DNA from: Dromaius novaehollandiae
Lineage: Eukaryota > Chordata > Aves > Casuariiformes > Dromaiidae
Direction: 5' to 3'
Assembly: GCF_036370855.1 (NCBI RefSeq)
Contig: NC_088117.1
Span: forward strand, 1,798,001-1,862,000
Length of the DNA: 64,000 bases
Shown here: positions 36,473 through 49,616 of the stretch, in pieces
Numbering within the stretch: the first letter of the stretch is position 1
Layout: the number at the start of each line of letters is the position of its first letter
Program-made: the position numbers and the translations under genes
Notes under the pieces: model-generated
Told to the model about the DNA's origin: nothing
What the model saw: only the letters and a program-made list of their open reading frames with translations
Database searches by the model: none

Positions 36473-39400
36473 TCCTGCCCTAGGCTCCTATAAACAGTCC
36501 TGCTGATGCCCCCAGCCCCTGTCCACTGCCTCAGGCCTTGGTCCTTCCCAGGGCAGTGAGCTCTCTGTCTTGCATTTGTGATCCGAGTTACTCCCTGCAA
36601 GGATCTAGCAGCAAAACCTTGGTGTATTTTTCTCTTGTTGCCTGAGATAGGAGGTGAACTTGCATGCAAGCCTTGGGCGAGATGCTGAGTGCTTGCTTGG
36701 GGCACCTTCCCTGCCACCAGGCAATGCTCAGAGTCTGGCAGGATCTGCCCTCTGCACACTGTATCTGAACTCTTCCTCCTGGACAGACTCGGCAGGCCTG
36801 CTCACGGCTGCCAGGAGCAGGCCAAATGGACAGGCGTGACAGCTGTGCAGGTTGCCTATTTCGCTCCTAGGAGAGGAGATGACCTCCTTGAAATCCTTCA
36901 TTTGGGGTTCCAAGCCTCCTCCTGCCGGCAGTCAATGCCGAGGAGTAGGCTGAGTGCTACCCACCCTACTGCTAAGTGTCCCCAGGGCCTGGCAGACACT
37001 GGAAGAGCCACAGAGGGGCAGGCCATCCCTCCCCACCAGTGTTTGCCTTCTCAGGATGATTAACTGAAACCAAACAGCCTGAGGGAAATGGCAAACAGAG
37101 CAAAGGGCAAAAGCCCTTCTTCAAGTCAGCCCATAACTCAATATTTACAGAGAAAGGCCAGAACCAGAGGCACGCTTGCAGGAGCCTGCTGGACTTTCAC
37201 CCCTCATCCCTGCTGCTGTCTCCATCAGGAGCCACCCATGGGCACTTTGCCTAGGTACCTGGGTGCTGCATGGCCTCTGTGGCCTGCCCCGGCAGGCAGT
37301 GGTCCTGGCAGGGGGCACAGCCCCAGCCCCTGTTGTCATCCCCAGGCAGCACTGTGGCACATCTGGGGTGACCTCCAGGAGCAGGGGGGCCTTTGAGCAT
37401 GGGGACAGGGCAGAGAGCAAGGGCATAAGCTGGCTTTAATGAAGCCCGCTTCACTAAACCGCCCTGTGCTTCACCCTGCCTCAGGGAGCCCATCTAAGTC
37501 TAGAAGCAGCCCTGGGTCTGTCGGGGTGCTCCCCTGGGCGCTGGGCAGACCCAGCAGTCCCTGTGTGCCCCTTTGACGCTGTCGTCCATGGCCTGGCTGG
37601 TAGTCCCTGCCAGCCACCCCCACAAGCACGTAGCTGCTGGGTTGAGGGTGACAGTGTTGGGTTATTTCCCCAGAAGTCAGCCGCTACCCCAGGAGCTGGG
37701 AGCTATGGGAAACCTGGGGCAGGCCTGATGAGCTGGCAGATGGGCGTTGTTGTTAACAGGATGCAGGGGGTTAATCTGAGCAGCTACCCTCAGTAAGAGC
37801 CTTAGCACTGTCCCCGGTGGTGCTGGTAGCTGACCATACAGCTCATCAGCTTGTCTCCTGTTCTCAAGGAAAAGGTCTGATGGCTGGTTTTTGGGACTCT
37901 GCTTTTTGGAGGCAGGCACCATCACCAGGTCAGTCCCTGCTCACAAACCATCTTGACCAAGCTCCAGCTGAGATGGCAGCAAAGAGATTTTGAAGAGGCC
38001 TGGACAAGCTGGGTGATGGCTTTGTTTACATCTGGGATCCTGCCTGAGCATCAGATAGTAAGGTTGAGCAAGTGCTATCCCAGTCCCACACAGTCCCTGG
38101 GCTGGCCAGGGTGCCAGGCAGACCTTCCTGTCCCTGTTCCTTTCCCACTGACGCTAGATGGCAGCTCGAGGTAAGGAATGACTCTGCTGGCTCTTTCTGC
38201 TCCTAACGCAGGTCCTCACCATTGGTCCTGCCGGTCAAGCTGCAAACTCCACTGGTGCAGGCAGATGGGCAAGGGGGTAAGATCAGGAGGGTGGATGAGA
38301 ATAACCTCCCCACTTTGACCACCTCTTGTGCCTGTTCCAGGATATTTGTTCATCCATCAGCATGGCCAGGGCACTGCCCGTAGTGGCAAGGGTTTGGTAT
38401 GCTCATGGGTGCTAGGGAGAGGAGAAACAGCCAGCACACTGTAGCCACAGGAGCTTTGCAAAGCGCTCACTTGCAGGTATCACTATTCACTACTCACAGG
38501 GGGAATGGAGCCCTGTGCTGTTCTCAGGCCTTACATTAACACTGGGTCTAGTGAGAGGCAGCTAGTGGGTAACGGTCCATGAACCAGGACTGCTTGGTCC
38601 ACTTCTGTGCAGCCCTTGCAGCGAACAAGTCTTTCCACGGCACCCATGCACAGAAACACCCCATGGAGCAAATGAGCATGAACAGCCACAGACACAGGGT
38701 ACGAGCATGTAATACAAGACAGGGAGCTCACTGCTAAACAACATCTTTGGAGAGCAGTCTGCTTTTCCAAGAGCCTAGCTCCCCCCTTGCTAGGCACCGA
38801 GTGCCCTGGCACTCAGGCATCCTTCCGTGGCTGCTCTTTGGCTCCTCTTCTCCCACTGGCACTAAGGAGAAATGAAGAGCGTTGTTCCTTTTCAGAGGAC
38901 AATTTAGGAAGCTGCAGGCCTGGGACACATCCAACCTATTCCTGTCCTCTTTTGTACATGTGAATGTACTGTCTTGCCTGTGACCATGGTCCCGTGGGCT
39001 CAATCCTAGTGCTGGGAAAGCTGGGGAGCAGCTGTACTGGCTGCAAAACTGAGTTTGCACATGCTGCCAGGCACTTTACCGAGAAAGGGGCCAAGGAAGC
39101 GATCCAGCCTCCCTCCCCCGGCTCGAGCGCTGTTGTTCACTTCTAAGAATATGTACGCTGTCCCCTTCCCTGAGGCTGCGGCTTCGCTTGTGCCAGGATC
39201 ATTTAGTGGCTGCCGTCCCAGGGATGGGGCCTGAGAAAGACCATGCATCGCTGGAGCACAGGGCTGCAGTGATGGACTCTGCATGGCATGGCCTCCAGGG
39301 ATGGCAGCTGTTGGGACCCAGGTGTGTGCAGGGTCTCTTGGCTCATGCTATCCACTGCAGCTGCGTCCCGCGTGGCCTCCTGGGGAAGCATCAGGCCGGG

Positions 39401-40659
39401 GAATGGCAGGCTGGGGGAGCTGGGGGAGCTCAGGGAACTATGTCCCTGCTGATTTCACAGCCTGACTGGCAAGAAAATAGAGGCAGCAGTGATCCTGGAG
39501 GAGCTGTGGCATGCAAAGGACCTTCTGGTTTGCAGGAAGTTTAGAAAACACTTTGGTTTCAGATCTGTTTGGACAGAAACCAAATGTAAGGAGAAATCTC
39601 CATGAAGCTCCCACAGACAAATCCCCCACCTCCCCACCAGCTCTGAGACAAACCTGACAAACCCAGCCTCTCTTTTATACCACAGTCAGCACCAGAACCT
39701 GCACCAGAATCAGGGGAACTGCAAACCTGAGGTGACCCAGCTGTGGGCATGTAGTTATGTCTAGGCACCTCTATCCCACAGGCCAGACAGCCCATCCTCT
39801 GGAAATACTCTTCTCCCTACTGCTCCATTGCTGTTTTAACTTGGAAAATGCCACTTGGGTCATGACCATACCCTTCACCCTTCACCATGTGTTAGGTGCC
39901 CACTTGGTCCTGCATGGCAAATCCTAGGATGTCCTGGAGCCGTTGCCAGGAGCAGGCACCTGCCTGGAGAGTAAGCCCGCATGGGCATCCCTCTTTGGCT
40001 GCAATGGTTTATGTGCTGTTTTCTGAGAGTTTTGGCACAGAGGGTTTCCCAGTCTGTAACTGTGAGCAATGGACAAGGATCTGAGGGCTGAGCACTTTTC
40101 CCTCCTCAGCAAGCCTAGAGACAGGGTGGTGTGATGGAGAATCACCAGGCTGGGCAGTGCTAGTTGGAGCGTCTCCTGTGGCCTAGCGTGAAGAGCAGGA
40201 GGCATGGCATACCCTGTTGTCAGTGCCCTGTCTCCAAAGAGCAGCTGTGCAGTGTGCTGGGAGCCCTGGGATACTGCCAGGCACAAAAAGCAGGGCCCCA
40301 GAGGCTGTGGAGCCCTGACTTTCTGGCTCATGGCACATCAGACACACCGCTGCAGAGGTAAAGGCCAGGTCTAATTGCTCAGAGATGGCTGGAAGGACAA
40401 GACATCCTCTTTGTACCCATGAAATATGACGTCTAATATTACATCAGCCTCTTCCAACACTTTGCACTTGATCCTATCAAAGCCTCAGGACTCAACTTCT
40501 TGCTATTTCCTGCAGTAGAAGAGCATAAGACATGTCTCCGGAGTCAGGGAATGATCCATGCTAACAGGATTTAGCATCCCATAGTGAAATAAGGAGATGT
40601 TGTTTACTTACATGAGCCTGGCCACTATCCTCTTCCACTCCCCAGCCTCTGAAGTTAGA
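36473..40659. other. Intergenic stretch 5' of AMBP
   Basis: About 4.2 kb of GC-moderate unique sequence. I see no exon, RNA gene or identifiable repeat. Confidence 0.6.
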
Positions 40660-42830
40660 AGAGACATCTCTGCCTAGTCCTTTCAGTGTCCATTTATGAA
40701 TCTGTTGTCCCCGTCTGTGTCCAGTCCCTTCTGGAACCTGCTGATGTTGTCTGGCTCCTCCACCCTCTGTGGCAGCAAGCTCTAGAAGTTCAGAACTGGC
40801 TAGGTAGAGAAGTTTAATTTTTTATTTGTTTCAAACCTGTCTGCTTCTAGCGCTCCTTACTCCTTGGACTGCCAGGGTATTACTGTTTCACATTCAGCTT
40901 GTCCACCATCTTCAAGATTTTGCAAGCCCCAGTCATACCTGCCCTTGGCTTTCCCCTTTCTGTACCGAAGGGTCCCTGCCTTTTCAGAGTCTTCTCATAC
41001 AGCCAGCATTCCCTTTCCTCAGTTATTACAGAGAAGGTTCAGAAAAAGTCAACTCCTCTATCTCATTCTTGAGCCATGGAAACCAGAGCTCAAGCACACA
41101 GCACTCAAGATGAGGGCTCTCCAAGGTTTCCTGCAGTTGCAAAACAACACTTTCCATCTTGTTCTTAGCACCCTTCCAGATCACACCACATTTTGATGGC
41201 TTTCTCAGCTGCTGCTGCCCATTAACAGTTCTCTGAAATCATCAGGTTAGTGATGGCTCCAAGCTCTCCTCCTGGGTCTCACCACTTGTCCTGAGCTCCA
41301 TGCCAGTGCCCCTCTCAGATTTCTTCTCTGTAGAAGCCTCACCTTCATCTCTCTACCCTGAAGCTCACCTGCTACCTATTTGCCCCTCAGTTTTGTCTGA
41401 GATTCCTTGCCATCAGCACAGTGCCTGGCTATCCACAAGAGCTCAGCATCATTTGTGAACTTGGAGATTTCCCTGTTCACTCCCTTTACCTGAGAGTGGA
41501 CGAAGATGTCAAATATAAAACCAGTCCCAGCACTGGTCCCTGGAGGACCCCACTGCTGATGGTCCTCCATCCTGAAGAGTGACCATTCAGCACTACATAC
41601 TACTTCTAACCCTTCAACTGGTTTTCAGTTCTTGAAAGAGCCTTTCTTCTGCTCCCACAGTAACTTAGTTTCTTTAATACCCTTTGGCGTGGTAACTTGT
41701 CAGAGGCTTTTTGAAAATCCAGATTGATTATGTCCTCTGGGTCGTCTCTGTTTGAGATAGGATCCCCCTTTGCAGGAGCTCTGCCAGCTTCTCCCCAGCA
41801 TTGTGTTCAGTGACAGGCTCAGCAATCCCACTCTTTCTTGCAGGCTCTGCTGTCTCACCAGGGGTTTAACAGTGAGACTCTCCAGGCTTTAGCTCCCGGC
41901 ATCCCTTCCCCATAGCTGAAAGTTTCACTGCCCACAAGCCTGCTGCCTCGGTGTAATGAGAGGTACCCTGCTGTACCCAGCAGCTCTGCAGCTTCACCTC
42001 TCAGTTTCTCCAGGAGGTGGATGAACACCATCCAGTCCGGCGATGTGCTGAGGGCCAGCCCTTCCCAGTAGTCTGAAGCTTCCTCTGTACTTCCTTCAAA
42101 TTGGTCTGGCTCCTCTGACCAGCCTGCTACGAGGACTGTGCCAGGCCTGGGAATCTCCCCACCACCTTTGGCAGTAAAGACCGACAGGAAAAAACACTGA
42201 GCTTCTCTGTGCAGCCTTATCATCCCTGAAGGCTCTTTTATATCCTGGACGTCCCACCCATCCCCTAGTCAGCTTTCTGCTTTTGATAACTTAAGGGAAT
42301 GTTCTTTAACCAGCTATAGCATCCTTTTCAGGGTGCGCTGCACATTCATTTTTAACCTTTTAAACTGCTGTTTACAGTTGATCTGACACGTTTTGTGAGC
42401 TTTCCTGTTCTCATCTAGACAAGCTTTCTGTTCCTGAAACATTGGCCTTTTCTGTAGTACTTCCATTTAACTGTCCTACTGAGCCGGGAAGGGGGCTTTC
42501 AAACCACTTCATTTTCTTTTTGAATTGTGACACACATTTTATCAAAGCTTCTAATGCAGTATTTAAGAGCCTCCAGGCTATGTTTAGGATCTGTGGCAGG
42601 GAGCTTGATAGTTTGCCCCTTTTCTACATGGTTCCTTTTCCTGATATTGTTATGGGATGTGCCTGGCCCTCTCTATACCACTGCTAAACCTTCTGATACT
42701 GTGATTTTTATTACGGAGCAGTTCCCCCCAGTAACTTTTCAGCCAGGTCCCAAGCAGCCAAGATTCAGCCCAGAACAATCCCTTTCCTTGTGAGTTCTAA
42801 ATCTCATCATTCCAAGAAGCTTCATTTACT
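40660..42830 (-). mobile_element. Ancient CR1/L3-like LINE copy, antisense
   Basis: Read on the minus strand it follows the 3' half of old amniote CR1 elements for about 2.2 kb. Recognisable landmarks on the plus strand in order: a 'gtttcaaacctg' block, 'tcaagatg' followed by a degraded block, 'catttgtgaacttgg', 'ccctggaggaccccactgctg', 'ggctttttgaaaatccag', 'cagtaaagaccgac', and 'attcagcccagaacaatccc' at the far end. All frames are broken and divergence is high. It is collinear with the turtle/crocodile-type CR1 order, so this is an old insertion, much older than the copy at 49.6 kb. Ends are approximate. Confidence 0.8.
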
Positions 42831-44578
42831 GTAGCCACAAATCATACTGTAGCCACATCTCATCTTAATGAAGTGTTCACTCAGCCTCAGTGAAAGCATT
42901 TGCAAGTTGTGCCCTCACTCCTGTGACAGCCGTCTGGCAATGTCAGGGGGGTCAGTGGTCATTTTTGCTTCATGTCCTTCTCCAAGTGCTCTGAATGCCC
43001 AGGGCCCTGTTTGTCTCCCACATGCTTTTTGGTCTCCCAGATGTGGTAATGTTCCTGTCTGAGTCTGCCCAGGATGTCTGCATCTCTGTTTGCATTTGAT
43101 CAGGTCTGGTCAAGTTATGGTTTTAAAAGTTACAGTTATGGCCTTAAAACAACTTCTGCCAGGAAGGGAGCTGAGGCTGCATGCACATACTGAGCGTGGG
43201 CTGGGTTTCGGGGTGCAGTGCATCCTGCAGCCCCTCTGCACAAGGCCAGTTTGGGCTGCTTGTGCTCCACAGCAGGTTTTCATTGCCACACTCCACAAAC
43301 CTGCCTCTTCTCCACCTCCCTGCACACTGGGTGCTCCGAGGCTCCGAGGCTCCGCTCCCACCCCAATGTTTTGGCAAACCATAATTCTGACCATGGCAGA
43401 GGGGAGACTTTGGGGCAGATCATCAGCTCCTCATATGAGTGTGAACACCCCACATCACTTGTCCTGGGAGAGGATGTAGGGCTGGTCAGGAGATCTGGAT
43501 TTGGACCGTGCTCAACAGGCATATTCCTGGCCTTGGAGGCTGGACCGTGTGCCAGATGCTGCCTGCTTCTCCTTGTACTGGACTTGCCAGCCCCATGCAG
43601 GCCAAGAGGGTAGGCAGGGCGAGGGTGCAGGGTGGATAAGGTGAGGACTTGCAAGGAGGCATGAGCCATGGTATGAGGGAAGCCTTGGGGAATGATGCCT
43701 TGTGTCCCATGGGTCACAGAGAGTGGAGATGTTGAGATGTCTGTTCATCGGCCTGTGTGTATCTGTCTGCAGAGGGGAGCATAGGCCTTTCCTCTGCCTG
43801 GCTGGTGGCCCTGGGGCATCCCCCTTCATCCTATGCCTCCAAGCCCAGATGCCCTTCCCAGGCACTGCCTAGGGGCAAAGCCACCGGGCCACGTCCCAGA
43901 GCAGCACCACATCCCTAAGGCTCCCTGCTGCTCTCCCTGTCCTGCCACGGCAGCCCCAGCCATACAGATGGCTCCTCCACCGCGCCGGGTCGCAGCCTCC
44001 ACCCTCACGTGCGGTTGCTTTTTGTGTCCCTTCTCGCTGTGTGTCGGCCTCACCCCGTCCATCCCCTCCCCTCCGCCGCCTGCGCCCCCCTTGCACAGCC
44101 CCCACCAAAGCCAGCCACACACACAAGTGAACTTTTCTGCGTTTTCCAGCAATTAAAAAGAATAAAGCAACAGTTGTCTCCAGGCAGGGCATGGATCCTG
44201 GTGACCCTGATTTTCTGTGTGGCTGGGCAGGGTGAATGGGGCTATTGAGACCCCGATGACTGGCATCTCCACTCCAGGATTGTCTCCCCTTCCAAGTCCC
44301 CCTCCCCGCACTCTCCTCCTCCCTACCCTCCTCCCTGCTTTTAATTTCCTTCCTGGAGAGAACTGCTCATCCCCTTCCCATTGGCCAAAGGCCTGAAAGG
44401 GAATGGAGGAGACAAGGGAAGGATTAAAGACACTCTGCTTAGGAGCAGGCAGCCTGAATACAAGATGCACCGGCTGGGAAAGAATGGGGGCTTAGTGGGG
44501 CACCAGATCAGACCCGCCTCCGCCGTATTCAGCACGACCTGCATTCCTGCATTGCTAAGCAGGGCCATTTCTCCCCAG
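42831..44578. other. Intergenic stretch, nothing recognised
   Basis: Unique sequence, locally CpG-bearing near 43.98-44.10 kb. Overlapping open frames on both strands around 43.5-44.2 kb show no family motif. Confidence 0.5.
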
Positions 44579-47165
44579 AGCCAGTGCAGAGAGGTCCGCC
44601 ACTGTCTCCCACTGCACCTGCCATCGCAGGTAGGTCTGGCCAGGAAGGGTGGTGTGGAGGTCCTGCTGCACTGCTGTGCGTTGGGGTGTGGTGATGGCGG
44701 GGGAAAGCAGCACTAAGCGCTTGTGAGCCGACCTTCCCTCGGATCAGTCAGCCCAGCCGCTGTGCTTCCCATGCCGGCCCCGCAAGGATGAGGACGTACT
44801 GCAAGCCTGTGGCAGCTCTACAACTATCCTAGAAGTGCTGCAGGGCAATTGGAGTCTCCAGGACTGTGACAGACCTGGCCCTCATCCCAGCAGAACTATG
44901 GGCCTGATTTTCATGAAGGCAACATGCAGGGTGCAAGTTTACAGCAAGAACCGCTGTTTCAGTGCGCAAAGGAAGGCTGGAGCCCGAAGGTTGCAGCTTA
45001 GGCTTCCAGTTGCCCTTATGGAGAAGGGCTGGGCACTTCCAGACATAGCCTCAAGACCAGGGACACTTGTGTCCCATTGTTCATCAACCAGGTCCTCTCA
45101 ACCTTGGAGGAGCCCAAGAAAAACGTAGATGCTCACTGCCCTTCCAGCACCCCCTAGAGTCATGCAGTCTGGGGTGCAGATGGGCCTCGGTAGTTTGTGT
45201 GCATTCCTCCTGCAGATCCCATCTACCCTGTCCCACCAGCATGGGAGTGATGGAGGACTTGTCACTCTCTGGTCTTTGGGCTGCTCCATGGGCAGCTCTG
45301 GGGCAAGGTGAATATTGCTGCTGAAAATGGCCCTGAGGAGAGGCTGGAGCAGAGCAAGTTGGTGGAGCACGGACCTGGGGCCACACTGAGCGTGTGTGAG
45401 GGGCCCAAGGGGGTTTGACCATCTATCATTGATCAAACTCATGGGGATACAAGGGGAGTCACCCAGGAGCAGGACTGTGTTGTTGGCAGCAGCTAAGGCT
45501 TTTCCACACCTTTTGCATGCTCCACATCAACCAAATGTCATGTATCAGGCAAGGAACCAGAGCAGCAGCCCTGTGCAGGTAGGAGTGAGTGACCTCCAGT
45601 TATGGGAAGTGCTAGGACTGGTGCCTGCTGTCCTCAAGGCAATGCTGGGCTCTCTTCCCAAGGGCACCCGTTTTGCCACAGCAAGGCTGGTTCCCCAACC
45701 ATGAAGCCAGAGCAGCAAAGCCCCCTCCGCATTGTTAGTGTGCTGGATTGGCCCTTCATGATTGCACACACAGGTTCCCTACAGCAGGGATGGAAACACC
45801 CCTCTTTCTCTGTGAATAGGGAATTTGAGGATGACACTCTCTAGCTGGAGCTGGTTTCTGTGTGTTTCTTCAAAGAACATGAAGAGGTTGTTCTTGGAAA
45901 CCTCTCTGGGTCCCTGCTGATATCTGTCCTAGAGCTTTGTTCTTTTGGGAGAGCAAGTCCCTGGTTGAGCCCAGAAAGCTTCTGAAGTGCACAAAAGGTT
46001 TCCAAGCTGAAAAAATGGTGGTCTGCAGCAGGGAGCAATGACAGCTCTGGTGCAGAAGTAGCAGAGCTGTCATGCCTAGTGTGAGAGAACAGATTTGGCC
46101 ATTAATGTGCCCTGGCCTTTGGCTGGGTTTTGTAGGCTGTCCTGAGCTCTGTGCTGCTTCAGCCTTCCTTTGTGGGTACCCAGAGCCACTCATGCAGAGC
46201 CAACAAGGGCACATGCCACATGTGGTGGCCTAGTGGCTGTCACATTCACTGGAGTGGAGGCGAGTGACATGGCAGCAGAATAGATGGGCTGAGAACAAGA
46301 GGAGTAACTATGAGACTAATTCAAGCTGGAGAAGAAAATGATGGGAGAAAATGGCCAGGTAGATCAGCAAAGAGCAGTTCTGTTTCCCTGAAGCAGCAGC
46401 TCCAAATGCACACCAAGGATCACACACCGCTAAGAGCACTGTGGGAAGCCGAGGTTCCCAGGTAGGGACAGAGCTCGGGACTGTACACACAAAACTCTGG
46501 GGCCCTGCATTGCACGTGTCTGCAGAGAGGGCTCTGAGCTGCCATGCCCCATGTCCTATGTAGTAGCTAGTGCCATTTTAGGTTCTGGTGGATGTCCCAC
46601 CTGTCCCCACCTCCTGTTCCAGATTTCTTGTGGGCCTGTGCCATACCTACCGGCCTCATCTCAGTTTCTTTGCATACCCCTAAGCTGAACAGCATCTCCA
46701 GTGAGTAGGATGGAGCCCTGGTGATTGCATGAACATGTCCTGGGGAGCCAAGGGTGGGATGTGGCCAAGCATGTGAAGGTGGCCTGTCAGGGCAGCCTCT
46801 ATTGCTCTCCAGGCTCTTAACTGTACTGAAATGGGGCAGGATTCAGGAGCCAAACTACAGCCACCTTCTGCCATTTGCAATGCCCCCGGGGCACCCAAGA
46901 CATCCACACAAGGCTGGAAGATGGGATGCTGACCAACAGACCCTGTGGCAGATGGAGGCCAGGCAGGACATGTGAGAACATCTCAGATAGCCCTAGGAGC
47001 TTGTGTGTGAGCATCTCAATCCCTCCTCTCTCTCCACAGCCTGCAAAGAAGCCTAGACATCATCTCTACATTGACACCTCACTGTCAGAGCTGAATCCCA
47101 CCCCACTGACCAAGCTGCACAAGTCCATGTCCCAGTTACAGCTGCATTCTCTGCACTGCATGTGA
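44579..47165 (+). other. Unrecognised splice-flanked open segments (possible gene)
   Basis: Six segments lie between acceptor-like and donor-like sites on the plus strand: 44579-44629, 45216-45307, 45490-45578, 46394-46461, 46813-46971, and one starting 47040. They stay open and phase-compatible if joined in that order. The last segment is short in that phase (stop about 17 codons in) and longer in another (to 47165). I recognise no family. I selected these by eye, so chance is a real alternative. No start codon or promoter was identified. Confidence 0.18.
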
Positions 47166-48469
47166 CCATCACAGTCTCCATGGTCCAGCTGGCATCACTC
47201 AAACAGCAGCTGGGTGGCTTTGAGGCTGGAAATATCCTGACACAAAAAGGCTACAGGCAGCCTCCTGAAATCCTCCTGCCCTTCAGCACCTTGACAAGCT
47301 GGAGGCCATCAGCTTCTATCTTCATATGCTGTCATCATTTTAACAAATCTAACAGTATTTGGTACTAACAGCCCTAGCTGCCAGAGTCCTGTGACTAAGA
47401 CAGAAACTGCTCTGGTCTCAGAGAAGAGCACAGAATTATTCCCAGAAGCCTGTCTCCGTTTTTGCCCTGGAAGGAAAGGGGAAAAAAAACCCCAACATGC
47501 TCATCTTTTTCTCCACCAGAGAAGAGCCACGTCCCTTCAGGTGTCCCACAAACTGATGTGCCACCAGCCTCGACACCATCAGTAACACAGAGCTCACCTC
47601 CACCTCCACCTTCATCACTGTGTAAGAGCATGGCAGGACCAGCAAACCCAGTATAGAGTGAGGCCCCTTGCTCTTGCTGTTCAGGGGAATATGTAGGCCT
47701 GCCGCATCTGATCCTTGCTGTGGCCCATATATTGTCCAGAAACAAGCTCTGCCTCTGTGGGAAACAGCAGGAACCTATCCAGGGCTGTGGCAAGAGTGTC
47801 AAAGAACAGCCCTTTCCATGGCTGAGCTTCTGCTGCCTCCATCCAGCAGACTGGAGCTGGCACAGCCCCAAGGGTGGCTTTGGTTCCCCATGTCTTGCAT
47901 GCTTCAAGAGGAGCAGCACACACAGCCACATACTTCATGCATACACCAGGGCTCTGCCATGCAGGGAGGGAGGACAAGGAACTTTTATGGCCCTGATGCC
48001 ACTCACTCAATAAAGCATGGGGCTTTATTGGGATTTGCTTGGCTGGGACACATGAGGGACCCAAGATAGGGCTGGCAGATATGGCACGGGGTCAGGCTGA
48101 AGTGGCCAATCCTTGATCAGGTGACTGGTGGGTCATCAGCTGTGCCACGGACCGTGCCGGGGCTGCTGCTGGTTGTTTCAGCTCAGCAGGAGCCCAGCTG
48201 GTGGGCTCTCTGTCCCTCCACCCTTCTTCTAAGACTTTCTGCCCTGTCTTTTGGGTTTGGGGTGCCAGACCTTTGCCTCTCCCCTTGATTTGGGTTTCAT
48301 GGATGTCCCCTTACTGCCGTGACACTCCCCTTCACTGGCCTTGTCAATGGTGCACTCACAAACAGTCCCATGCATCAAGGCTGGCTCCCCAACTTATCAC
48401 ACAGCTGGTCCCCACTGCCTCTCATCCCCCTAAATTGTCCTGGCCCAGATCCTTTCCATCTGAGGGACT
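47166..48469. other. Intergenic stretch, nothing secure
   Basis: Contains a proline-rich open segment after a good acceptor at about 47519, ending at a stop at 47656, with no supporting context. Otherwise unique sequence. Confidence 0.4.
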
Positions 48470-49110
48470 ATGACACCCAACAGTTGGCCGTGCTGCTTGC
48501 AGAAACCCGGCGCCGCAAGGAGCATCATTTCAGTGGAGGAGCAAAAAGCTCTCGGGCAGGGAAGAAAAATAAAATTAGTGACACAGGTGAAAAGAAAATA
48601 ATCTCCCTGTGCGGTAGCCGGGGGCCTTTTGTTCCTCTTCCGCTCTGTCAAGGGGCTGGGAAGAGCGGCATTTACCAACCCCGCCGCAGACGCAACGCCC
48701 AGGCAGCGCGGCGGGCTGGGGAGACCTTCCCTCTGCTGGGCCCTGGGGTGGAGAGGGACCACGGGGCTTTCTCTTTAATGCAATGCTATGAATACTCAGG
48801 GTCTTTCTGCTCGCTGTTTAATGGATTTGAATGTGAAAAGGTGGTGGAATTGGGAAGAAGGAGAGGAGAGGGGGGAGACCAGGCCTCTTTGTTCGGGGAT
48901 GCTGCTCCAGCCCTGGATTTATTTAGCATTTGGAGGGCTCGGGGTCTTTCTCTCCTCCCCAGCCACTGCAAAGGCTCTCTCCCTTTTCTGCCTCATGCTT
49001 ATTAGCATAGCAGCTGCTCCGTGAGAGGGGCTAGTCAAGGGAAAAGGACAGAGGCGTCCGGGAAATGAATAGGAGGGAAAAAAAATAGCTTAAAAGGACA
49101 GAGGCTTTGA
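48470..49110. promoter_or_regulatory. Possible conserved non-coding regulatory region
   Basis: A compositional patch unlike its flanks: A/T-rich homeobox/POU-like words embedded in CpG-bearing sequence. It has a perfect ATGCT-TATT-AGCAT inverted repeat (48995-49008) and a 14-base direct repeat AAAAGGACAGAGGC at 49042 and 49092. Enhancer status is inference only. Confidence 0.25.
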
Positions 49111-49616
49111 ATGGGGGGGAGTCATGAGTGGAAAAGGGGGCAGGGGGAGGCTCGAAGTTGTCACCGTAGTTTTGAATGCAAACAGGGTGAAACGCGGGGG
49201 ATGGCGCAGAGCCACGGGGGCGGCCGCCCCGGCAGGGTGCTGTGGCTGGGGGGACGATGACCCGCTCCTCACGCTGGCAAACGAGGCCAGGGCTGCCCTG
49301 CTCCCTGGCCCAGTGCTTGCCCGGCTCGCAGGGACCTGCAGGGAGGTGGGTGCTAAACCAGCACCCTGCTGCACCCACAGCCCTGCTCTCTTGGGCTGCC
49401 CGGACCAGCCCTGCTCCCCACTCTCTGTAGGTGTTTGGGGAGCCCTGACCCTGCGTCATTGCTGCTCCTTCCCCATGCGACTGGGAGCTTGGGATGATGG
49501 AGTGTTTTAGGCATAAGTAAAGATGCTTTCAGAAAATGAGGTGTCTGGCAAGCCACCACACTGCTCCTGCAACAAGGGCCCTTGCCTCCAACTTGCAGAG
49601 ACCTGCTTGTGCTGGG

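Noticed and set aside
36028-40659. KIF12 or ZNF618, the mammalian neighbours of AMBP
   Set aside because: No kinesin motor motif or zinc-finger pattern is present in any frame upstream of AMBP.
45602-45844. An 80-codon plus-strand frame ending VNREFEDDTL that looks protein-like
   Set aside because: No convincing splice sites or homology, and it overlaps the intron of the better candidate chain.
47519-47656. Proline-rich terminal exon on the plus strand
   Set aside because: Good acceptor and stop, but no compatible upstream donor in phase, and the opposite strand is equally open.
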